Below the pieces are notes generated by a model. That model had not been told where the DNA came from. It made no database searches and saw nothing but the letters and a program-made list of their open reading frames with translations. The position numbers were made by a program, and so were the translations under genes. From an uncultured Clostridia bacterium (GTDB lineage: Bacteria; Bacillota; Clostridia; Oscillospirales; Oscillospiraceae): a DNA stretch of 46,998 bases. The stretch spans positions 1 through 46,998 of the forward strand of contig CAMBAJ010000008.1 of NCBI GenBank assembly GCA_945864305.1. The letters are read 5' to 3'. Shown piece by piece: positions 7,904-15,505 of this stretch. Within the stretch, counting starts at the first letter, position 1, and each line of letters starts with the position of its first letter.

Positions 7904-8881
7904 TCACAGGTCAAAGGTCTTGTCCAGGCCGGAGGGGAAGCGCTTGTGCTGCTCCTCCAGCAAGATCGCCAGCGCCTCCGGGGCGCCCTCCTCCCGGGCC
8001 AGGGCGCAGGCGCCGGACAGCAGCTCCCGCGTGGGCTCCGTCCGCGCCAGCAGGAACCGCAGCCCCGCGGGGTCCCGCTCCGCCAGCAGCCAGCGCACCG
8101 CCTCGTCCGTGTGGTCCCGGAGATAGGCCGTGTACCGGCGCTCCGCCTGCTCCGTCAGCTCCACGGGATACCGCAGCCGCCACCAGGCCAGCCGCAGGGC
8201 CGCGCCGTCGTCGTGCTCCATGCCCAGATAGCTGCGCCACAGGCCGTCGTACTCCTTCATGGTCAGCTTCTTCTGGCGGAAGCAGTGGTGATAGGGATAG
8301 CCCGCGCCGTAGATGTTGTAGTCAAAGTGGTGGGCGGGGCAGTTCTCCTCGTAGACCTCCATGTACTCCGGGAACAGCAGACGGGCCGTCTGGCCGTCCG
8401 GCTCCGTGACGGTCACGTCCAGCTCCCGGCTGAGCTCGTCGGCGAAGTAGGCCAGGGACTCCCCCTGCTCCCCCGTCCGGGTCAGGTGGAAGGTGTCCAG
8501 CGCCCGGCAGTTCATCAGCGCCCCGCCGCCCCAGAAGGTCACACCGTCCCACAGGCGGAGGGTTTTGAGCCTGTCGCAGTTCAAAAAGGCGTAGTCCCCC
8601 ACCCGGCGCAAGGACGGCGGCAGCGTCAGCTCCCGCAGGCCGTGGTTGTTCCAATCGGCGTCCGCCGCCACGGGGCCGCAGGTGACCTGCACCGCCTCCC
8701 CCTCCGCTTCCCCGGCGGTGGGGGCCAGGGCGTGATCGCCCAGGGCCGTCACCGGCAGGCCGAACAATTCCTCCGGCAGGGCGGCCCGCTCATCGCAGGT
8801 GACGGCCCGCAGCAACGTGACGCCCGCCGCCTCCCGGCGGATCACCAGTTTCCAGTTGTTGACGCCGCTGACGGTCTCCAC
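7904..8881 (-). CDS. BspA-type leucine-rich-repeat-like protein, function unknown
   Basis: A 325-residue protein that heads the operon. Residues about 75-130 contain degenerate BspA-type repeats (LRELTLPPSLRRVGDYAF, NCDRLKTLRLWDGVTFW, NCRALDTFHL). The C-terminal half is helical and rich in aromatic and arginine residues, with a short ankyrin/HEAT-like feel (AERRYTAYLRDHTDEAVRWL). No signal peptide or membrane segment is visible, so it is probably cytoplasmic, unlike secreted BspA proteins. The start is a GTG at 8881, with GGGAGGA 8 bases upstream. Its stop lies 47 bp before the start of the VWA gene. It may be an adaptor or client of the VWA/MoxR machine, but that is inference. Confidence 0.66.
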   Translation of the reverse strand: METVSGVNNWKLVIRREAAGVTLLRAVTCDERAALPEELFGLPVTALGDHALAPTAGEAEGEAVQVTCGPVAADADWNNHGLRELTLPPSLRRVGDYAFLNCDRLKTLRLWDGVTFWGGGALMNCRALDTFHLTRTGEQGESLAYFADELSRELDVTVTEPDGQTARLLFPEYMEVYEENCPAHHFDYNIYGAGYPYHHCFRQKKLTMKEYDGLWRSYLGMEHDDGAALRLAWWRLRYPVELTEQAERRYTAYLRDHTDEAVRWLLAERDPAGLRFLLARTEPTRELLSGACALAREEGAPEALAILLEEQHKRFPSGLDKTFDL

Positions 8882-8982
8882 AGGGCAGTTCCTCCCGGTT
8901 TCAGTCTAATCTCATGTAGTGTATCACAAAATCTCCCCGTTTCCTAGGGGCGGCGTCACAAAAAGAAATTTTCAGAACCCCC

Positions 8983-9024
8983 TTGACATTCTGTACATAC
9001 TGTATATACTGTACATGTACAGTA
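8983..9024 (+). promoter_or_regulatory. Promoter and operator of the GntR-ABC operon
   Basis: TTGACA (8983-8988), a 16-bp spacer and TATACT (9005-9010) form a sigma-A promoter. A perfect 18-bp palindrome TACTGTACATGTACAGTA (9007-9024) overlaps the -10 box and start site. Partial copies of the same half-site (CTGTACATACTGTATA) fill the spacer. This is a fitting site for autorepression by the GntR protein encoded directly downstream. Confidence 0.8.
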
Positions 9025-9042
9025 CGAACAGGAGTGACATCC

Positions 9043-9423
9043 ATGGAGCTCATTATCCGAAACACGACAAACCAACCCATCTACGATCAGATCTGCTCCC
9101 AGATCAAGGCGCAGATCATCACCGGCCAGCTGACCCCCGGCGAGGCGCTGCCCTCCATCCGGGCGCTGGCCAAGGACCTGAAAATCTCCGTCATCACCAC
9201 GAAGCGGGCCTACGACGAGCTGGAGGCCGAGGGCTTTCTCTACACCGTGGCCGGCAAGGGCTGCTTTGTGGCGGAGAAGAATCTGGACCTGGTCCGGGAG
9301 CAGCAGCTGAAGGACCTGGAGGCCCATCTGGCCGCCGCCGCGGAGCTGGCGAAAAGCTGCGGCGTCAGCCGGGAAGAACTGCACGAGATGCTGCGCATCC
9401 TGCTGGAGGAGGAAGAGCGATGA
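9043..9423 (+). CDS. GntR-family transcriptional regulator, YtrA type
   Basis: A 126-residue repressor. Residues about 10-75 are a GntR winged helix-turn-helix (PIYDQICSQIKAQIITGQL, then PSIRALAKDLKISVITTKRAYDELEAEGFLYT and the wing GKGCFVAEKN). A short C-terminal helical tail of about 45 residues follows. The short tail is diagnostic of the YtrA subgroup, which usually controls neighbouring ABC exporters. The ATG at 9043 has AGGAG 8-10 bases upstream; an in-frame ATT/TTG start further upstream would lie inside the promoter. Its stop overlaps the start of the ABC ATPase gene (ATGA), so the three genes form one operon controlled by the operator at 9007-9024. Confidence 0.94.
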   Translation: MELIIRNTTNQPIYDQICSQIKAQIITGQLTPGEALPSIRALAKDLKISVITTKRAYDELEAEGFLYTVAGKGCFVAEKNLDLVREQQLKDLEAHLAAAAELAKSCGVSREELHEMLRILLEEEER

Positions 9424-10274
9424 ACGCCATCCAATTATCTCATATCAACAAGTCCTTCGGGGACTTTGCCATCCGGGACCTGTGCCTGGAGGTGCCCAGC
9501 GGTACCATCTGCGGCCTGGTGGGCGAAAACGGCGCCGGCAAATCCACCACCATCCGGCTTTTGATGGGCGCCCTGCGGCCCGACAGCGGCTCCGCCCGGG
9601 TGCTGGGCACGGACGTGTCCTCCCCGGAATTCCGGGCGGTGAAGGAGGACATCGGCGTGGTGCTGGACGAGGCCTACTTCCCCGAGTCCCTGAACGCCGT
9701 CCAGGTGGGCAGAATCATGGCCGGGACCTACCGCCGCTGGGACCAGGGGCGGTATGACGGCTATCTGAAGCGCTTTGACCTGCCATTGAAAAAGCAGTTC
9801 AAGGACTTCTCCCGGGGCATGCGGATGAAGCTGGCGATTGCCGTGGCATTGAGCCACCAGCCAAAGCTGCTGGTGCTGGACGAGGCCACTGCCGGACTGG
9901 ACCCCATCGTCCGAGACGAGGTGCTGGACCTGTTCAACGAGTTCACCCGGGAGGAGGACCACTCCATCCTGATCTCCTCCCACATTTTGAGCGACCTGGA
10001 GAAGCTGTGCGACTACATCGCCTTTCTCCACAAGGGCGACCTGCTGTTCTGCGAGGAGAAGGACCGGCTGCTGGAGGAGTACGGCATTTTCGAGGACTCC
10101 AGGGAAAATCTGGACTGCCTGATGCCCGAGGCCGTGGTGGCCCGGGAGGAGACCCGCTACGGCGGCGTCCGGGCGCTGGTGCGGCGGGACCTGGCCCCCG
10201 CCGGGTTCCGGATGGAAAAGCCCTCGGTGGAGGATATCATCCTCTTTCTGGTGAAAGGAGCGAAAAACAGATGA
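9420..10274 (+). CDS. ABC transporter ATP-binding protein (exporter type, YtrB-like)
   Basis: A 284-residue nucleotide-binding subunit. Walker A GENGAGKST is at about 35-43, the Q-loop region includes GVVLDEAYFPESL, the signature is a divergent FSRGMRMKLAIAVAL, Walker B is LLVLDEATAGLDP, and the switch histidine lies in SSHILSDLEKLCD. A C-terminal extension of about 60 residues, as in bacitracin- and Ytr-type exporters, ends at the permease start. ATGA overlaps join it to the regulator before it and the permease after it. Relatives export peptides or cell-wall-active compounds, or respond to envelope stress; the substrate is unknown. Confidence 0.93.
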   Translation: MNAIQLSHINKSFGDFAIRDLCLEVPSGTICGLVGENGAGKSTTIRLLMGALRPDSGSARVLGTDVSSPEFRAVKEDIGVVLDEAYFPESLNAVQVGRIMAGTYRRWDQGRYDGYLKRFDLPLKKQFKDFSRGMRMKLAIAVALSHQPKLLVLDEATAGLDPIVRDEVLDLFNEFTREEDHSILISSHILSDLEKLCDYIAFLHKGDLLFCEEKDRLLEEYGIFEDSRENLDCLMPEAVVAREETRYGGVRALVRRDLAPAGFRMEKPSVEDIILFLVKGAKNR

Positions 10275-10891
10275 AAGCCCTGCTGATGAAAGATTTCTAT
10301 ACGCTCTGGCGGCAGCTGAGAGTCTATCTGCTGGTGATGCTGGTCATCTCGGTGTTCAACGGCTCCTTCGGCAACATTTTCATCACCATCTGGGCAGCCC
10401 TGCTGCCCTACACCGCCATGGCCTATGACGAGCGGAGCAAGTGGGACCAGATGGCCGCCATGATGCCCTACTCCACCCGGGACATCGTGGTGAGTAAATA
10501 CGTGATGGGCTGGCTGTGCACGGCTGCGGCGGCGCTGTTCGCCATGGTCCTCCAGCTGCTCCAGACCGTGCTGGGCTCCCCCCTGGCCGCCTTCGCCCCC
10601 GTGGACAATCTGATGGGCTGCTGCGCCAGTCTGTGCGTGTTGGCCATCACATTGCCGCTGATGTTCCGCTTCGGCGTGGAAAAGGGACGGCTGATGATGT
10701 TCCTCATCATCTTCCTGGTCTGCGGCTCCGCCGGGGCCCTGTCCTCCATCGCCATCTCCGTGGACCATACCGCCGGGGGCCTCTCCGGGCCCTTCGCCGC
10801 TCTGATGGCGGTCCTCCCCATCGCCGCCGCGGCGCTGACCGCTGTGTCCGTGCCGCTGTCCATGAAGTTCTATGCCCGGCGGCAGGCATAA
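10271..10891 (+). CDS. ABC-2 type transporter permease
   Basis: A 206-residue integral membrane protein with about six hydrophobic segments: around residues 15-35, 37-50, 80-105, 120-135, 145-165 and 175-195. The sequence between the second and third segments, AMAYDERSKWDQMAAMMPYSTRDIVVSKY, is typical of the ABC2_membrane_2 type found with YtrA-regulated exporters, where a conserved lysine/tyrosine follows the cytoplasmic loop. The ATG overlaps the ATPase stop by 4 bases, so the two subunits are made together. A bidirectional terminator follows. Confidence 0.88.
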   Translation: MKALLMKDFYTLWRQLRVYLLVMLVISVFNGSFGNIFITIWAALLPYTAMAYDERSKWDQMAAMMPYSTRDIVVSKYVMGWLCTAAAALFAMVLQLLQTVLGSPLAAFAPVDNLMGCCASLCVLAITLPLMFRFGVEKGRLMMFLIIFLVCGSAGALSSIAISVDHTAGGLSGPFAALMAVLPIAAAALTAVSVPLSMKFYARRQA

Positions 10892-10905
10892 GCGCCGCCC
10901 CGCAA

Positions 10906-10934
10906 AAAAGCCACCGGCAATGCCGGTGGCTTTT
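10906..10934. terminator. Bidirectional intrinsic terminator
   Basis: A 14-bp perfect stem (10906-10919 with 10921-10934; the central bases form the loop). AAAAAA precedes it and TTTT follows. It serves the ABC operon on the plus strand and the YhfC-type gene on the minus strand. Confidence 0.88.
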
Positions 10935-10943
10935 CCTGTATGT

Positions 10944-11702
10944 CTATGCCGCTTCCGCCGCCGGGACGTCGGCCCGGTACAGCCGGAGGGCCCACAGGCA
11001 GACCAGCGCCGCGAACACCGCCATGCATGCCTCCGAGGTCCAGAGGGTGATGACGCCCCGCTGGTACAGGGCGGCGAACACGTCCATCCCGGCGTGGAGC
11101 AGAATGGCGGCGGGGTACAGCCACCGCTTTCCCGGCCGCTTCACCGCCTGGAACACCAGGACGCTGAGGGCGATGTGGAGGCAGATGGCCACCAGCCGCT
11201 CCACGCCCACCACCAGGAAATACGATGCCGGAGCCGCCAGCGCGGCGGGCGTGGCCGCCAGGGCGTCGCCCGTCAGGGTCCCGGCGTTGTACTGGAGGGC
11301 CGGCACCAGATTCATCACCGCCGCGACGCCGCCCAGCAGCAGGGACTCCAGCCCGCCGTGGCCGATGCCGTACATGACGCCGGTCTCCCGGCCGTCCCGC
11401 CCTTTCAGCAGAAAGCGGAACCCCGCCAGCCGCCCGGTCTCCTCAAAGATGCCGGCGGCCAGGATGCCGTAGAGCACGTAGGCCCAGGTGTGGGACATGA
11501 TGAAGCCGTCGGGCCGCAGGAGCAGCAGGTGCGGGATCTGCTCCAGCACCAGGGCGAACAGGAAAAACATGGCCGCCCCCACCACGGCCCCCCGCCAGGG
11601 CGCCCCGGTCCTTTTTCTCCACAGAAGCAGCAGCACGACAGGCGCCCCAATGACCAGTACCACGCTGAGTACCATGGCGCCGATTTGCAAGCCAGAAAAC
11701 AT
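10944..11702 (-). CDS. YhfC-family intramembrane metalloprotease-like protein
   Basis: A 252-residue polytopic membrane protein with about seven hydrophobic segments. It carries the YhfC/CPBP-like motifs: the glutamate pair in FEETGRLAGF (about residue 101), the histidine-glycine motif GIGHGGLE (about residue 128), and a third histidine in CLHIALSVLVFQ with a later HAGMD. These residues line up with the predicted metal site of the family. The ATG at 11702 follows GGAGGGAG; the longer in-frame start at 11747 has no ribosome binding site. The biochemical role of YhfC proteins is not established. The neighbouring ABC exporter faces it convergently and is not co-transcribed. Confidence 0.8.
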   Translation of the reverse strand: MFSGLQIGAMVLSVVLVIGAPVVLLLLWRKRTGAPWRGAVVGAAMFFLFALVLEQIPHLLLLRPDGFIMSHTWAYVLYGILAAGIFEETGRLAGFRFLLKGRDGRETGVMYGIGHGGLESLLLGGVAAVMNLVPALQYNAGTLTGDALAATPAALAAPASYFLVVGVERLVAICLHIALSVLVFQAVKRPGKRWLYPAAILLHAGMDVFAALYQRGVITLWTSEACMAVFAALVCLWALRLYRADVPAAEAA

Positions 11703-11785
11703 AGAAATTATCTCCCTCCGTTTCAGGATAGCACCAGCGTAAACCATCCAGCAGGGGGAATGTCAAGAGAAAACCCGAAAAAAAC

Positions 11786-11817
11786 ATCCCGGATGTCAGC
11801 CATCCGGGATATTTTTT
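11786..11817. terminator. Bidirectional intrinsic terminator downstream of ppaC
   Basis: A 10-bp perfect stem (11786-11795 with 11801-11810) closes a 5-base loop. A run of A precedes it and ATTTTTTT follows. On the minus strand it lies about 165 bases past the ppaC stop. Confidence 0.85.
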
Positions 11818-11829
11818 TCAAATCCGTTT

Positions 11830-11970
11830 TGCACGAATTCACTTCGGGCAAAACACCTCTGCCCGCCGAAGCGACTCCCCCGCCGTGCGGGGGAGAGGGG
11901 GGTATCGAAACCGTTGTGCCGCCGCAGGCGGCGCGGCGGTTTCGTATCTAGGGGGGATGAAATCCCCCCT
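11830..11970. repeat. Hairpin-rich palindromic block in the ppaC 3' region
   Basis: At least three dyads follow one another: CTCCCCCGC/GCGGGGGAG (about 11874-11896), CGAAACCG/CGGTTTCG with inner CCGCC/GGCGG pairing (about 11907-11944), and GGGGGGAT/ATCCCCCC (about 11951-11970). The block is not coding and lies between the ppaC stop and its terminator, so it will be transcribed as a structured 3' UTR. Similar GC hairpin blocks lie elsewhere in the window, suggesting a dispersed intergenic repeat family. Confidence 0.55.
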
Positions 11971-11980
11971 GGAGTGCGCC

Positions 11981-13597
11981 TTAGCCCCACAACGCCGACA
12001 GCATCGGAATGACCTGCTTCTTCCGGGACATGATCTTGGGCAGGAACGCCGCGTTCGCGTCCTCGCTCTTGATGTTGAACGCCTGCCGGATGGTCTCCTC
12101 GTCGCCCACGTACAGAAGCTGGGTGCCCTCCAGCAGCACATCCGTGATCATCAGCACCACCGTGTCCAGGTGCTTGTTCTTCCGGATGGTCCGCATGACC
12201 TCCAGAAACTCCTCCTTGCGGCCCAGCAGGCGGTCGGAGTCCATGCAGGTGATCTGGCTCACCGCCAGGTCGTGGCCGGCGATGTGGAACTCCTTGTAAT
12301 CCGTGCGGAGCATGGCGTCCACGCTCTTGTCGTCCCCGCAGGTGGCGGAGAAGATCGCCTGGCCCAGCTCGTCCAGGGACACGTTGGCGATGCGGGCCAT
12401 GCGGTGGGCCACGTCGATGTCCCGCTGGGTGCAGGTGGGGGACTTGAACATGACCGTGTCGGACACGATGGCCGCGGCCATCAATCCCGCCATCTTCGCC
12501 GTGGGCATCAGGCCCTTTTCCTGGTACATGCCCGCCACGATGGTGGTGGTGCTGCCCACGGGCTCGTTGCGGACGTAGATGGGGTTCTTCGTCTCGATAT
12601 CCGCCAGACGATGGTGGTCCACGATCTCCAGAATCTCCGCCTGGTCCAGGCCCACCACGGACTGGGCCTTCTCATTGTGGTCCATCAGCACCACCCGCTT
12701 CCGGCGGGGGCGCAGCAGATGATAGCGGGACAGCGTGCCCACGACCCGCTCCTCCTCGTCCAGGATGGGATAGGAGCGGAAGCGGGTCTCCAGCACAGCC
12801 TCCTGCACATCGTCGATGTAGTCGTTCAGATGGAAGCAGACCAGGTCCTTGCTCTTGCAGATACGGCTGATGGGCAGGGCGTGGCAGATCAGGCGCACGG
12901 CCCGGTAGGCGTCATAGGGGGTGGAGACGACGCAGGTGTCCGTGTCCAGGTCCAGCAGCTCCTGGCTGACCTCCGCCTGGCAGACGATGACGCAGTTCAC
13001 CCGCAGCTCCAGGGCCCGGCGGATCATGTCCGGCTGGTCGCCGCAGATGACAATGCTCTCCCGGTCCGAGAACATCAGGTTCTCCCGGCCGGCGGGCAGG
13101 GCCACCGTCACCTCGCCGGAGATCTCATCCACCATCTCGCCGCCCTCGTTGAGAATCTTGCCCTCCAGCACCGACAGCAGGTTGTACACCGGAAGGCTCT
13201 GCACCATGGGGTTGCGGACGGAGATCATGTCGTAGTTGGCCACGTCTCCGGCGGAGAGCATGCCGTACAGGGTGCCGTCCTCGTTGGCCACGGGGATGGC
13301 GGAAATTTTGTTGCTCTGCATCAGCTGCCAGCCCCGGCTGATGGTGGCGGCGGCGGACAGGGTGGGCGGCGTGTCGTAGTCCAGGTCCCTGACCTGGGTG
13401 CGCAGGTCGCTGATCAGCTGGGGCGGCTGGAAGCCGAACCGGTCCAGCACGATCTGGGTCTCATCGCTGATCTGGCCCAGGCGGGCGGCCTTGTACTCCC
13501 GGCTGCCCAGGGCGTTTTTCAAAGCCGCGTAGGCCATGGCGGACACGATGGAATCCGTGTCCGGATTGCGGTGGCCGGTGATGTAGATAGTATCCAT
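11981..13597 (-). CDS. ppaC: Manganese-dependent inorganic pyrophosphatase with CBS and DRTGG domains
   Basis: A 538-residue family II pyrophosphatase that hydrolyses pyrophosphate to phosphate in the cytoplasm. The DHH catalytic part is split by a regulatory insert. It begins with ITGHRNPDTDSIVSAMAYA (metal ligands). Two CBS domains (about 75-130 and 250-305) flank a DRTGG domain, then MDHNEK, the DHH motif IVDHHRLADI and GSTTTIV return, and the DHHA2 part ends with SRKKQVIPML. Characterised CBS-PPases are inhibited by AMP/ADP and stimulated by diadenosine polyphosphates; the DRTGG-containing form is typical of Clostridia. The ATG at 13597 has AAAGGAG 9 bases upstream and the promoter lies at 13700-13728. 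Confidence 0.95.
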   Translation of the reverse strand: MDTIYITGHRNPDTDSIVSAMAYAALKNALGSREYKAARLGQISDETQIVLDRFGFQPPQLISDLRTQVRDLDYDTPPTLSAAATISRGWQLMQSNKISAIPVANEDGTLYGMLSAGDVANYDMISVRNPMVQSLPVYNLLSVLEGKILNEGGEMVDEISGEVTVALPAGRENLMFSDRESIVICGDQPDMIRRALELRVNCVIVCQAEVSQELLDLDTDTCVVSTPYDAYRAVRLICHALPISRICKSKDLVCFHLNDYIDDVQEAVLETRFRSYPILDEEERVVGTLSRYHLLRPRRKRVVLMDHNEKAQSVVGLDQAEILEIVDHHRLADIETKNPIYVRNEPVGSTTTIVAGMYQEKGLMPTAKMAGLMAAAIVSDTVMFKSPTCTQRDIDVAHRMARIANVSLDELGQAIFSATCGDDKSVDAMLRTDYKEFHIAGHDLAVSQITCMDSDRLLGRKEEFLEVMRTIRKNKHLDTVVLMITDVLLEGTQLLYVGDEETIRQAFNIKSEDANAAFLPKIMSRKKQVIPMLSALWG

Positions 13598-13699
13598 AAA
13601 CTTGCTGCTCCTTTGGAATGATCGTCCGGGGTTCCCAGGCTCCGGTCCGTTTCCCCGCGCGTCCGCGCGGTCTTGGGCTGACGGCCTAGTGACAGTATG

Positions 13700-13728
13700 A
13701 TTATGCTGCCCCGGCCGGACTTTGTCAA
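13700..13728 (-). promoter_or_regulatory. Promoter of ppaC
   Basis: Read on the minus strand: TTGACA (13728-13723), a 17-bp spacer and CATAAT (13705-13700). The -35 is consensus, the -10 matches 5 of 6, and the spacing is ideal. It sits about 100 bases before the ppaC start. Confidence 0.82.
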
Positions 13729-13840
13729 TCTCCGCCGCCACGAAAGTTTCCCGTTTTACTTCCGTTGTTTCGTGCTTTTTACGCAAATTTTATCCAGTGG
13801 AATTCGTTTTTGTCTCGCGTATACGTATGTGAAAAAGCGA

Positions 13841-14051
13841 CCCGCAAATTGCGGGCCTCTCTCAGCTTGTCGAAAAAATTTTTTTGACAAGCTGAGCAAG
13901 TTTTTCAGAACTTAATAAGCTCTGAAAAACTTATGATTGAAAGCGAAAGACACCCCTCCTGGGTTTCTTTCGCAGCTATCTTCCTTCCCGTCACATAAAA
14001 TTTCCGGAGTTATCGACAGATTAACAGCGGCCCGCAAATTGCGGGCCGCTG
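13841..14051. repeat. Cluster of five palindromes between the TipAS gene and the ppaC promoter
   Basis: Five dyads lie within 211 bp. (1) CCCGCAAATTGCGGG at 13841-13855. (2) An 11-bp arm pair 13861-13871/13886-13896 around an A-run/T-run, nearly a full 36-bp palindrome. (3) A 17-bp arm pair with one mismatch centred near 13915 (13898-13932). (4) A 13-bp arm pair with one mismatch at 13943-13955/13961-13973. (5) A 13-bp arm pair at 14025-14051 whose core repeats the first one. The last can end the TipAS transcript, but it has no clear U-tract. No gene is visible here. Confidence 0.7.
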
Positions 14052-14058
14052 TCCCTCA

Positions 14059-14352
14059 TCATCGGTTTTCCAGATACGCCTCGATGGCCTCGCCCATGAA
14101 GTGGGCGGTGCCGTCGCCGAAGCTGTCCAGATGCTCGGCGAAGCGGTCGTCCGCGCCGTACAGCCAGGCCAGCCGCCGCAGCTTTTCCTCGTCGCAGCCG
14201 TTGTGGTACTCCGCCAGATGGTCCCGCCAGCGGACCACCAGCGCCCGGGCCTCCGGGCTGGCGGGGTCCCCCTTCTTCGCCTCGGCGGCAAAGGCCGTCA
14301 GGATGGCGTCGGCGGCCTCCTGCTCCGGGCTTGCGCCTACATAACTTGCCAT
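14059..14352 (-). CDS. Stand-alone TipAS antibiotic-recognition-domain protein
   Basis: A 97-residue protein matching the TipAS domain, which in Streptomyces TipAL binds thiopeptides and in relatives binds other polycyclic drugs. Visible landmarks are SPEARALVVRWRDHLAEYHNG, corresponding to the conserved helix with the tryptophan-arginine pair, then EEKLRRLAWLYGADDRFAEHLDSFG and AHFMGEAIEAYLENR, the typical ending. The N-terminal MerR DNA-binding domain normally fused to it is absent, and the start is clear (ATG at 14352, GGGAGGA 7 bases upstream). Such short forms also arise as alternative products (TipAS) that sequester drug. It follows the peptidase gene by 24 bp, so the two are probably co-transcribed. 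Confidence 0.76.
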   Translation of the reverse strand: MASYVGASPEQEAADAILTAFAAEAKKGDPASPEARALVVRWRDHLAEYHNGCDEEKLRRLAWLYGADDRFAEHLDSFGDGTAHFMGEAIEAYLENR

Positions 14353-14376
14353 GTGTTTTTCCTCCCTATGCGGCGC

Positions 14377-15450
14377 TCACAGGACGATCAGGTCCTTGGG
14401 TGCCTTGGTGATATTCCGGCAGCCGGTCTCCGTCAGCAGGATGACATCCTCGATGCGGACGCCCAGCCTTCCCGGCAGATAGATGCCCGGCTCCGCCGAG
14501 ATCACCGCGCCGGCGGGCAGCGGTTTTTCGTTCATGGGGGAGGCGTTGGGTGCCTCGTGGATCTCCACGCCCACGCCGTGGCCGAAGCTGTGGCCGAAAT
14601 AGGCCCCGTAGCCCGCCGCGCTGATGACGGCCCGGGCCGCACCGTCCACCTCCCGGCCGGTGAGCCCGGCCCGGGCGGCGGCGATGCCCGCCTCCTGGGC
14701 GGACAGGACCGTCCGATAGACCGTTTGCATCTCCTCCGTGGCAAAGCCCACCGCCACCGTCCGGGTCATGTCGGAACAGTAGCCGTGGTACACGCAGCCA
14801 AAGTCCATGGTGACGAACTCGCCCTGCTGGATGGTCTTCTCCGAGGGGACGCCGTGGGGCAGGCTGCCGTTGGGGCCGGAGACCACGATGGGGTCGAAGG
14901 ACATGTCCGACGCGCCGTAGTGGAGCATCAGGTATTGCAGCCGGGCGGCGATCTCCTTCTCCGTGACGCCGGGGCGAATCTCCTCCAGGATGTCCTCCAG
15001 GGCCCGCTCCGCGATGCGCTGGGCCGCCACCATGGCCTCCAGCTCCTCCTCGTCCTTGACCATGCGCAGCTGCCACAGCAGGTCCGTGGCGGGCACCAGG
15101 TCGCAGGACAGCGCCTTGCGGTAGCGCTCATGGTCCTGGACGGTCATATAGGCGTCCTCAAAGCCCATCCGCCGGATGTGCTGCTCTGTGACAGCCTCCT
15201 CCAGCAGGGCCCCGTAGCCCCGGCCGTGGCCGATCTCCCGGACCTCCGCCCCCTGAACATACCGCAGGGCGGCCTCCGTATAGCGGGAGTCGGTGAAGTA
15301 GTAGGCCTTCTTAGCCGTCACCAGGGCCACGCCGTCGGTCCCGTAGGAGTGAAAACCGGAGGCGTAGAAGCGGTTGGCCTCCCCGGTCAGGAGCATGGCG
15401 TCCAGGCCATGGCCCTCCAGCTGCGCGGCAATTTTCTGAAAATGATTCAT
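14377..15450 (-). CDS. Xaa-Pro aminopeptidase / M24 family metallopeptidase
   Basis: A 357-residue cytoplasmic dinuclear-metal aminopeptidase that removes N-terminal residues preceding proline, or cleaves Xaa-Pro dipeptides. An N-terminal creatinase-like domain (about 1-125) is followed by the pita-bread catalytic domain. All metal-ligand motifs are present: FVTMDFGCVYHGYCSDMTRT (two aspartates), FGHSFGHGVGVEIHEAP (histidine), ISAEPGIY (glutamate) and GVRIEDVIL (glutamate). The ATG at 15450 was chosen for its AAAGGA; an upstream in-frame start has none. It lies 55 bp downstream of pyrG on the same strand and is followed by the TipAS gene. Confidence 0.94.
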   Translation of the reverse strand: MNHFQKIAAQLEGHGLDAMLLTGEANRFYASGFHSYGTDGVALVTAKKAYYFTDSRYTEAALRYVQGAEVREIGHGRGYGALLEEAVTEQHIRRMGFEDAYMTVQDHERYRKALSCDLVPATDLLWQLRMVKDEEELEAMVAAQRIAERALEDILEEIRPGVTEKEIAARLQYLMLHYGASDMSFDPIVVSGPNGSLPHGVPSEKTIQQGEFVTMDFGCVYHGYCSDMTRTVAVGFATEEMQTVYRTVLSAQEAGIAAARAGLTGREVDGAARAVISAAGYGAYFGHSFGHGVGVEIHEAPNASPMNEKPLPAGAVISAEPGIYLPGRLGVRIEDVILLTETGCRNITKAPKDLIVL

Positions 15451-15505
15451 GCTTGTCCTTTCCAATTACATGCACGGGTTTCGTATCACTATTAAATTAA
15501 GGTAT

